This document shows positions 24,188 to 30,226 of a stretch of 34,718 nucleotides of DNA, piece by piece (positions within the stretch are counted from its first letter, which is position 1; each line of letters opens with the position of its first letter). The notes beneath the pieces are model-generated. The model saw only the letters and a program-made list of their open reading frames with translations, was not told the origin of the DNA and made no database searches. The position numbers and the translations under genes were made by a program. The stretch covers positions 1 through 34,718 of the forward strand of contig JAGNBV010000020.1 in assembly GCA_018004645.1 (NCBI GenBank), in the 5' to 3' direction. This stretch comes from Bacteroidales bacterium (GTDB lineage Bacteria; Bacteroidota; Bacteroidia; Bacteroidales; CAIWKO01).

Positions 24188-25176
24188 TAACAGATTTTCC
24201 GCATATACACGCCGCCCACTGCGAAACAGGCACCTTATCCGCTCTGCTAAGATATCGGGGAATGGAGATGAGTGAACCGATGATCTTTGGCACCGGGTCA
24301 GGATTATATTTTGCATACATGCCCTATCTTAAACGCAATGGCATTCCGTTTATCTCCTACCGTATAATGCCCGGATGGCTGTCGCGAATATTTAAAAACA
24401 GGTTTCAGGTTGAGATAATCAAAAAACAATACCGGACGAAAGGTGCCGCCATGGACGATCTGGACAACCTGCTTGAGCAGGACATTCCCGTGGGTTTGGT
24501 AACCAATCTTTTCTTTATCCCCTATTTTCCCGATTCGTACCGTTTTCATTTCAACAACCACCACATGATAGTTTACGGAAAAGAAAACGGACACTACCTT
24601 GTCAGTGATCCTATTTTTGATGTCCCCACAACGATCTCGTACGAGGACCTATGCACCGCACGTTTTGCTGCCGGATTAAGAACGCTGAAGGGCGACCTTT
24701 TTTACATCGGCAACACCCCGCAGGATTATGACTTGAAAAAAATCATTCACCGGGCCATCCGGTACACAAGCAAAAACCTGCTTACGCCAATGCCGTTAAA
24801 CGGATACAGGGGCATACGCTACCTGTCGAAACGCGTTAAACAATGGCCAAGGAAGATGGATGAAAAAAAAGCCAAACGTTATATGGGCAACATCATCCGC
24901 ATGCTCGAAGAAGTAGGTACCGGCGGATCGGGATTTCGTTATATGTACGCGGCTTTTCTGCAAGAAGCCGCAAACGTAACCAACAAAGACCTGTTGCTGG
25001 AAGCCTCGGCAGGAATGACGCTGGCCGGAGACACCTGGCGCGAATTTGCCTACCAGGCGGCAACCATCTGCAAAACCGACCGGCCCGGCGAGCAAATGTA
25101 TCACGAGGCCTCCGGGATATTGTTACGCTGCTCGGAAACCGAAGAATCCGTCTTCAGAAAACTATCAATACTTTAG
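24184..25176 (+). CDS. BtrH-like acyltransferase (BtrH_N + DUF4872 architecture)
   Basis: A 330-residue protein with the BtrH N-terminal domain followed by a helical DUF4872-type C-terminal part (about 190-330). Family marks are AHCETGTLSALLRYRG (C13), the GTGSGLYFAY segment, the histidine cluster H122-H127 before MIVYGKENG, and YLVSDPIFD. The Cys and His fit a papain-like acyl-transfer pair. BtrH in butirosin biosynthesis transfers a gamma-Glu-AHBA chain from its acyl carrier protein to ribostamycin. By analogy this protein would move an acyl group from the carrier protein encoded at 27242 to an acceptor. It overlaps the previous gene by 4 bp and is 9 bp from the ABC ATPase. Confidence 0.82.
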   Translation: MITDFPHIHAAHCETGTLSALLRYRGMEMSEPMIFGTGSGLYFAYMPYLKRNGIPFISYRIMPGWLSRIFKNRFQVEIIKKQYRTKGAAMDDLDNLLEQDIPVGLVTNLFFIPYFPDSYRFHFNNHHMIVYGKENGHYLVSDPIFDVPTTISYEDLCTARFAAGLRTLKGDLFYIGNTPQDYDLKKIIHRAIRYTSKNLLTPMPLNGYRGIRYLSKRVKQWPRKMDEKKAKRYMGNIIRMLEEVGTGGSGFRYMYAAFLQEAANVTNKDLLLEASAGMTLAGDTWREFAYQAATICKTDRPGEQMYHEASGILLRCSETEESVFRKLSIL

Positions 25177-25185
25177 ACGCTTACA

Positions 25186-25935
25186 ATGTACAAGGAAACA
25201 ATACTTCAGGTTGAAAAACTATCGAAATATTATAAAGGCAACGACTATCCCGCTATTGACAATGTTTCTCTTGCGATAAAGCGTAATGAGATCTTTGGAT
25301 TGCTGGGCCCCAACGGAGCAGGCAAAACCACACTGATTTCGGTCATGTGCGGCCTGTACAAACCCGACAGCGGGCATGTGCTGGTCAATGGCACCCTGTT
25401 GCATCAGCACCTGAAATCACTAAAAAAAATTATAGGTATCGTACCGCAGGACATCGCACTGTACCCCACCCTGACAGCCCGGGAAAATTTGCTTTTTTTC
25501 GGCCATGTGTACGGTTTGCCCCGCAGGTTTCTTGATGACAAAATTGATCAATGCCTTACCATACTGGAACTTGAAAAATCAAAAAACAAAAAAATTAACA
25601 CTTTTTCGGGAGGTATGAAACGCCGGATCAACATCGCGGCCGGACTGCTGCACGAACCTCAACTGCTGTTTCTCGACGAGCCTACCGTCGGCATTGACGT
25701 ACATTCCAAAAAGGTGATTATCGACTACCTGAAAGACATCAACAAAAATGGCACTACCATCCTGTACACATCACACCTTATTGATGAAGCCGAAGATTTT
25801 TGCAGTTATATCGCCATCATGGACCAGGGAAAAATTGTTACAGGCGGGAAACCCGCTGATTTGATCAGCAGCTATAAAAATACCAAAGACCTGGAAGATG
25901 TTTTTCTGCAACTAACTGAAAAATCCAATTCCTAG
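25186..25935 (+). CDS. ABC transporter ATP-binding protein
   Basis: A 249-residue ABC ATPase of the drug/lipid-exporter type. Walker A is GPNGAGKT at 41-48, the signature starts at SGG 141-143, and Walker B runs into D164-E165 within LLFLDEPTVGID. The length and the pairing with a single ABC-2 permease point to an exporter of the Drr/NodI class. It follows the BtrH-like gene by 9 bp and precedes the permease by 1 bp, so transport of the cluster's product across the inner membrane is likely. Confidence 0.95.
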   Translation: MYKETILQVEKLSKYYKGNDYPAIDNVSLAIKRNEIFGLLGPNGAGKTTLISVMCGLYKPDSGHVLVNGTLLHQHLKSLKKIIGIVPQDIALYPTLTARENLLFFGHVYGLPRRFLDDKIDQCLTILELEKSKNKKINTFSGGMKRRINIAAGLLHEPQLLFLDEPTVGIDVHSKKVIIDYLKDINKNGTTILYTSHLIDEAEDFCSYIAIMDQGKIVTGGKPADLISSYKNTKDLEDVFLQLTEKSNS

Positions 25936-25936
25936 T

Positions 25937-27226
25937 ATGAAGACATTCCTTGCATCGATAAAAAAAGAATTCCTGGTGCTGTTGAGAGACCGCTCGGGGC
26001 TGGGGATACTTTTCATCATGCCGCTGGCGCTGGTCGTCATCATGGCCCTGGTGCAGGACGGGCCTTACAAGAATTTTCAAAAATCAGAATACCCGATGAT
26101 TTTTGTGGACAACGATAGAGACACCGTCGGAGCTGTAATCGAAAGAAACATCAGGAAGGCCCACATTTTTAAGATTAACACCGATATCAACGGGGTACCT
26201 GCCACCGAAAAAACGGCCAGGGAGGCCGTTTCGCAAGGAAAGTACCGGGCAGGAGTGGTAGTACCTGCCGGACTTTCAAAATACCTGCGAAGAAATGCCC
26301 GTATATTGGTAGCCAAAACTTTTTCAGGCATGCCGGCAGACGAAGCCAGTCTGGTTCCTGAAGCGCCGGATTCGATGAATGTCAAATATTTCCTGGACCC
26401 GCTGACCACATTCTCTTTCAAGAATACCATCGTTTATATCCTCGAAAAATCGCTGTCGTCGCTGATTTCACAAACTCTTACCACAAATTATTACAAACAC
26501 TTTGAAAACTTCTACCCTATTGAAAACAAAATAAATTTCGACAGTTGCCAGATTATCGGTATGCAGGAAATCAGCGCATCCAGCACTTATAACGAGCATG
26601 TTGTTTTCAACTCCGTGCAACACAATGTGCCTGCCTGGACCATGTTCGCCATGTTTTTTATTTTTCTGCCGCTGGCGGGAAGCATCATCAAAGAGCGCGA
26701 CTACGGCACATTTATCAGGCTGCGGTTTATGCCCGGCAGTTTTTCCACCCTCATTGCAGGAAAAGTATTTTTATATACCCTGGTCGGCTGTATTCAGTTT
26801 CTCATGATGCTGACTGCCGGAAGGTGCCTGTTGCCGGCCTTAGGACTGCCCGCTCTGATAATAGGCAACAGCTATGCGGCCATTGCAGCAACGGTAGTGG
26901 CGGCCTCATTGGCAGCAACGGGTTTTGGCGTCCTGATAGGAACTTTTTTCCCGACTCATCAGCAGATGGTTACGTTTGGCTCCATTTCAGTAATTATTTT
27001 AGCCGCCCTGGGGGGAATATTTGTTCCCATTTACATCATGTCGAAAACTATGGCAAAGGTGAGTAAATACTCACCACTGGAATGGGGGCTAAACGCCTTC
27101 AACGAAATTTTTCTGCATCAGGGCACCTTTATAAACATTTATATTGATGCACTGAAACTGCTGCTGTTTTCAGCGGTGGCATTTTTACTTTCATTTTTAT
27201 ACTATAAATTCAAAAGGATACATTAA
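25937..27226 (+). CDS. ABC-2 type transporter permease
   Basis: A 429-residue membrane protein. One membrane helix near the N-terminus (about 20-40, LGILFIMPLALVVIMAL) is followed by a large non-cytoplasmic domain (about 45-230). At least five further helices lie in the C-terminal half, including AMFFIFLPLAGSII and ISVIILAALGGIFVPIYI. This is the classic ABC-2 layout of YhfK/NatB-like exporters. The ATG is 1 bp after the ATPase stop, and the acyl carrier protein gene starts 15 bp downstream. The permease very probably pairs with the ATPase at 25186 as a homodimer. Confidence 0.93.
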   Translation: MKTFLASIKKEFLVLLRDRSGLGILFIMPLALVVIMALVQDGPYKNFQKSEYPMIFVDNDRDTVGAVIERNIRKAHIFKINTDINGVPATEKTAREAVSQGKYRAGVVVPAGLSKYLRRNARILVAKTFSGMPADEASLVPEAPDSMNVKYFLDPLTTFSFKNTIVYILEKSLSSLISQTLTTNYYKHFENFYPIENKINFDSCQIIGMQEISASSTYNEHVVFNSVQHNVPAWTMFAMFFIFLPLAGSIIKERDYGTFIRLRFMPGSFSTLIAGKVFLYTLVGCIQFLMMLTAGRCLLPALGLPALIIGNSYAAIAATVVAASLAATGFGVLIGTFFPTHQQMVTFGSISVIILAALGGIFVPIYIMSKTMAKVSKYSPLEWGLNAFNEIFLHQGTFINIYIDALKLLLFSAVAFLLSFLYYKFKRIH

Positions 27227-27241
27227 AACAGGCTTCTTATC

Positions 27242-27508
27242 ATGACTACCCTTACTGACGAAATAAAAAAGAATATCATCGAAGAGCTGAACTTAACGCA
27301 CGAGCTGGACGAAATCAGCCACGACACACCCTTGTTCAGCAACCGGCACACCCACCTGGATTCGCTTGATGCACTGCGAATTATTGTGATGCTTGAAAAA
27401 AAATATGGTATTAAGATAAAAGACCTGTCGCAGCGAAAAAAAATCCTTTATTCTCTTGATGCTATTGCAAAGTTGGTGGAAGAACACCGGCAACAATCCT
27501 GTCAATGA
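27242..27508 (+). CDS. Acyl carrier protein
   Basis: An 88-residue acyl carrier protein. The phosphopantetheine attachment serine is S41 in LDSLDAL, preceded by the usual acidic helix I and followed by helix II-like RIIVMLEKKYGIKIKD. The phrase is THLDSLDAL rather than the fatty-acid-synthase GADSLD, so this is a dedicated carrier, not the primary AcpP. It closes the operon and is the natural partner of the BtrH-like acyltransferase. No loading ligase, ketosynthase or phosphopantetheinyl transferase is in the window, so those activities must come from elsewhere. Confidence 0.88.
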   Translation: MTTLTDEIKKNIIEELNLTHELDEISHDTPLFSNRHTHLDSLDALRIIVMLEKKYGIKIKDLSQRKKILYSLDAIAKLVEEHRQQSCQ

Positions 27509-27518
27509 GCCACAACCT

Positions 27519-27540
27519 GAAAAATTCATACAAATTTTTC
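27519..27540. terminator. Weak AT-rich hairpin between convergent genes
   Basis: GAAAAATT, a 6-nt loop and AATTTTTC form a perfect 8-bp palindrome between the acyl carrier protein stop and the convergent cupin stop. The stem is almost only A-T, so termination is uncertain, but position and symmetry fit a bidirectional stop. Confidence 0.35.
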
Positions 27541-27567
27541 ACCCTTCGGGCCTCACTCACAAAAAAA

Positions 27568-28074
27568 TCAGCGGATACACATCTTCTCGAACAACCCGCT
27601 GTATGCAGGGAAGCAGGCTGTAAGCCCGGCCTTGGTCGCCAGTTCAAAATCATGAAAATCAAATCCCGGGGCCACAGTGCATCCTATCAAAGAATAGGAA
27701 TCTTCACGGGTAACCTCAGCTGCAAACCAGCATCCATGGGGTATTACCAGTTGGAATACTTCCTTGTTAAGAACATCGGGGCCCAGTAGGGTTTCCGACA
27801 AAACTCCAACCTGGTCGATGATATAAACCCGTATGGGTGAGCCTGTGTAAAAATGCCATATTTCGTCAGACTGTAAGCGGTGGAATGCGGATATCTGGCC
27901 GCTTTTCAGCAGAAAATAGATGGATGTTGCAAAGCACCTTTCGGCCTGATACCGGGTTGAAAGAAAATCTGCGCTGATTTTTTCCTCCGAACGATACACT
28001 TCTTTAAAGAATCCTCCTTCGGGGTGAGGCTGCAGTTGAAGTTGCGCTATCCAGAAATCAGCCGTATCGCTCAT
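27568..28074 (-). CDS. Cupin superfamily protein, DUF985 type
   Basis: A 168-residue single-domain cupin of the DUF985 (Cupin_5) family. The start ADFWIAQLQLQPHPEGGFFKEVYRS is characteristic, with the HPEGG turn and the metal-site-like pattern FHRLQSDEIWHFYTGSP. It ends in the family-typical HGCWFAAEV and GCTVAPGFDFHDFELA. Members are thought to bind a metal or sugar; no enzyme activity can be claimed. It follows the outer-membrane protein gene by 11 bp on the same strand, so the two are probably co-transcribed. Confidence 0.9.
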   Translation of the reverse strand: MSDTADFWIAQLQLQPHPEGGFFKEVYRSEEKISADFLSTRYQAERCFATSIYFLLKSGQISAFHRLQSDEIWHFYTGSPIRVYIIDQVGVLSETLLGPDVLNKEVFQLVIPHGCWFAAEVTREDSYSLIGCTVAPGFDFHDFELATKAGLTACFPAYSGLFEKMCIR

Positions 28075-28085
28075 CAGCAGTTTAA

Positions 28086-28832
28086 TTATTTTTCTGTTTG
28101 AGAATTTTTCTTTTTGCTTTTTTTCTTGAAGGTGAACCTGTCGGGCAGATATTTTTCATTGAAATAGTAAAGCAATCTAATGGTAATCACGCTATTGTAT
28201 TGTCGGCGAGACCAGGTTTCGAACGTGACCGGATTTACATAATCGCGTTTACGCACCGGGGCTAAGGAGTATGAATAACGTATGTTGAATTTCAGATGTT
28301 TCCAGATACGGAAACGCAGGTCGGCAATAATGTTAAAATCGTTTTTGGTTTTATAGGTAATGGTATCTGGACGCTCCCAGGGTTTCGTAACATTCCATTC
28401 TTTTTCTTTGAAAGTTACCATGCGCCCCCACGACACACCCAGCCCAAAGGTCCATGTGTTGCGGTCTTCATAATGCACCATAAGGGGTGCTGTCAGGTAA
28501 TTCCACTTCAATGAATAATAAGGCAACTGGAGCGAATCAACGGCTGAAGGCGGTAATTTTTGGTACGCCCCTTTTTCATCGTATAAAATTTCCAGACTCA
28601 ACGAAAAACGTTTAGGCAGCGGCAAAATTCCTCCCACACCGACACAGGCCCCCATTTTTTTGAAACCATATACTTCATCGCCATCCACCTGGCTCAGATT
28701 CATTCCGGCTATAACCACGCCCTTGATTTCCCTGTCCACCCCGGGCCGTGTCTCATTAGTCTCCTGCGCCCTGACAACAGAAAAGCCCAACAAAAAACAC
28801 AGAAAAAAACTAACCGGCAGATTTATTTTCAT
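28086..28832 (-). CDS. Outer-membrane beta-barrel protein
   Basis: A 248-residue protein with a signal peptide (INLPVSFFLCFLLGFSVVRAQ) and alternating hydrophobic/polar strands in turns with aromatic ends, as in the porin-family OMP beta-barrel type found widely in Bacteroidota. The phrase GVVIAGMNLSQVDGDEVYGFKKMG near the mature N-terminus is typical. It ends in a Lys-rich tail after the last strand, which is unusual for a barrel that should end in an aromatic residue. The start is the ATG at 28832; a TTG three codons upstream is in frame but unneeded. Confidence 0.78.
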   Translation of the reverse strand: MKINLPVSFFLCFLLGFSVVRAQETNETRPGVDREIKGVVIAGMNLSQVDGDEVYGFKKMGACVGVGGILPLPKRFSLSLEILYDEKGAYQKLPPSAVDSLQLPYYSLKWNYLTAPLMVHYEDRNTWTFGLGVSWGRMVTFKEKEWNVTKPWERPDTITYKTKNDFNIIADLRFRIWKHLKFNIRYSYSLAPVRKRDYVNPVTFETWSRRQYNSVITIRLLYYFNEKYLPDRFTFKKKSKKKNSQTEK

Positions 28833-28852
28833 AGAGCACAAAAGTTCGTGTA

Positions 28853-28860
28853 CAAAATTA
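28853..28860 (-). promoter_or_regulatory. -7 box of the outer-membrane protein gene
   Basis: TAATTTTG on the minus strand matches TAnnTTTG and lies 20 bp upstream of the ATG at 28832. No TTG is found at the -33 distance. Confidence 0.45.
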
Positions 28861-29065
28861 ATTGCTTTTTTTTAATAAAGTCATTCAAATATTGAATAAC
28901 GGAATTAGGCAGGTCAAAGTATGCGTGATTGATTTTAAAAAGGTTTTTTCTCTTTATTCATGGGTAAAAATCACACCCGCTGACCAATTGTTTTTATAAA
29001 TACCTGATATGGCCATTGCCATGGAACCGTTAAATACAAAGGTTTTGAAGCAGGTTGCAAGGCAA

Positions 29066-30109
29066 TCACTTTCTGTAATGATTCCACCCCTGTGCCCTCA
29101 ACGGTACCATTTGCCCGCTGCGTGTCACCAGGTTGGTGCCGGCATTGCTATCCGTAATATGCCCGATAATACTGACTTCGGCAAAAGTTTTTATCTTTTC
29201 GTAATCATTTTGCGCGATGGTAAACAGCAGTTCATAATCTTCTCCCCCATTAAGCGCTGCAGTAGTCGGGTCAATCTTTAAACTGTCGCACATTGTAATT
29301 GTTGACATATCAACAGGGATGCGTTCTTCGTAGATGGCACATCCTTTGCCTGAATCATGGCAAATATGCAGAATATCCGAAGCCAGGCCGTCCGATATAT
29401 CAATCATAGAAGTAGGCATGACATCGTTTTCAGCAAAAAGTTTTACTATATCTTTACGGGCTTCGGGTTTCAGTTGCCGTTCCAGAATGTAGTCGTACCC
29501 TTCGAGGTCGGGTTGCATGCCGGGATTGGCTAAAAATCCGGCTTTTTCCCGCTCCAGCAGCAGCAAACCGGCATATGCGCTGCCCAGGTCGCCACTGACA
29601 CAAATCAGGTCGTTTTCGTTGGCTGTGTTACGATACACTACCTTATCGGCTGAAACAACACCAATGACGGTAAGACTCAAAAACATTCCGGAAGTACTGC
29701 TTGTGGTATCACCGCCCACCAGATCTACGTTGTATTTTTCGCAGGCCAGTTTAATGCCTGCATATAATTCTTCTATTGCTTCCACCGAAAAACGGCTGGA
29801 AACAGCCAGGCCCACCGTGAGCTGCTGCGGAATTCCGTTCATGGCACAGATATCTGAAAAATTTACCACGGCACTCTTATAACCCAAATGTTTCAGCGGA
29901 GTGTACACAAGGTCGAAATGCACCCCTTCGACCAGCAGGTCGGTGGATACCAGCGTATAAAAGTCGCCGTTGTTTATCACTGCGGCATCATCTCCAATGC
30001 CTTTTACTGATGACTTATTGGTAAGTTTTATGCCTGCTGACAATCGGTCAATGAGACCGAACTCGCCTAGTTCAGTCAATTCGGTACGTTTTTCTTTTTG
30101 TTCACTCAT
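29066..30109 (-). CDS. thiL: Thiamine-monophosphate kinase
   Basis: A 347-residue ThiL that phosphorylates thiamine monophosphate to thiamine diphosphate, the last step of cofactor synthesis. Family motifs are present in order: ELGEFGLIDRL, KGIGDDAAVI (metal/nucleotide site), LVEGVHFDL, GGDTTSS, then MIDISDGLASDILHICHDS and NGGEDYELLF. Other thi genes are not in the window. It diverges from the GHKL ATPase gene, with 117 bp between the starts. The ATG at 30109 sits 4 bp from its -7 box. Confidence 0.97.
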   Translation of the reverse strand: MSEQKEKRTELTELGEFGLIDRLSAGIKLTNKSSVKGIGDDAAVINNGDFYTLVSTDLLVEGVHFDLVYTPLKHLGYKSAVVNFSDICAMNGIPQQLTVGLAVSSRFSVEAIEELYAGIKLACEKYNVDLVGGDTTSSTSGMFLSLTVIGVVSADKVVYRNTANENDLICVSGDLGSAYAGLLLLEREKAGFLANPGMQPDLEGYDYILERQLKPEARKDIVKLFAENDVMPTSMIDISDGLASDILHICHDSGKGCAIYEERIPVDMSTITMCDSLKIDPTTAALNGGEDYELLFTIAQNDYEKIKTFAEVSIIGHITDSNAGTNLVTRSGQMVPLRAQGWNHYRK

Positions 30110-30113
30110 AAGG

Positions 30114-30121
30114 CAAAATTA
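30114..30121 (-). promoter_or_regulatory. -7 box of thiL
   Basis: TAATTTTG on the minus strand, only 4 bp upstream of the thiL ATG. This implies a very short or absent leader. No -33 TTG is evident. Confidence 0.45.
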
Positions 30122-30162
30122 CTATTTTGTTACGACAGCGTTTTTGATTTTTCGATTTTTAT

Positions 30163-30200
30163 GATCAAATCTTGTTTTATGAGATAAAATCTTGTTTTAT
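30163..30200 (+). repeat. Two 18-bp direct repeats, 20-bp period (candidate operator)
   Basis: GATCAAATCTTGTTTTAT at 30163-30180 and GATAAAATCTTGTTTTAT at 30183-30200 differ at one base and are spaced exactly 20 bp start to start, about two helical turns. They directly precede the -7 box of the GHKL ATPase gene. Tandem sites on one DNA face suit a dimeric regulator; the second copy overlaps the place where the -33 contact would be. Confidence 0.75.
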
Positions 30201-30205
30201 TACTT

Positions 30206-30213
30206 TAAATTTG
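30206..30213 (+). promoter_or_regulatory. -7 box of the GHKL ATPase gene
   Basis: TAAATTTG matches TAnnTTTG and ends 13 bp before the TTG start codon at 30227. TTGs in the two repeats are 11 and 31 bp upstream, neither ideal, so the promoter may depend on an activator bound to the repeats. Confidence 0.5.
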
Positions 30214-30226
30214 CAAAAAACAGCGT

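Noticed and set aside
27505..27789. 94-codon plus-strand frame after the acyl carrier protein
   Set aside because: It is antisense to the strongly supported DUF985 cupin and has no motif.
29009..29281. 90-codon plus-strand frame downstream of thiL
   Set aside because: Most of it is antisense to the conserved ThiL C-terminus; the non-overlapping part has no support.
30110..30226. TPP riboswitch at thiL
   Set aside because: No conserved CUGAGA or ACCUGAU elements, and the leader of thiL appears nearly absent.
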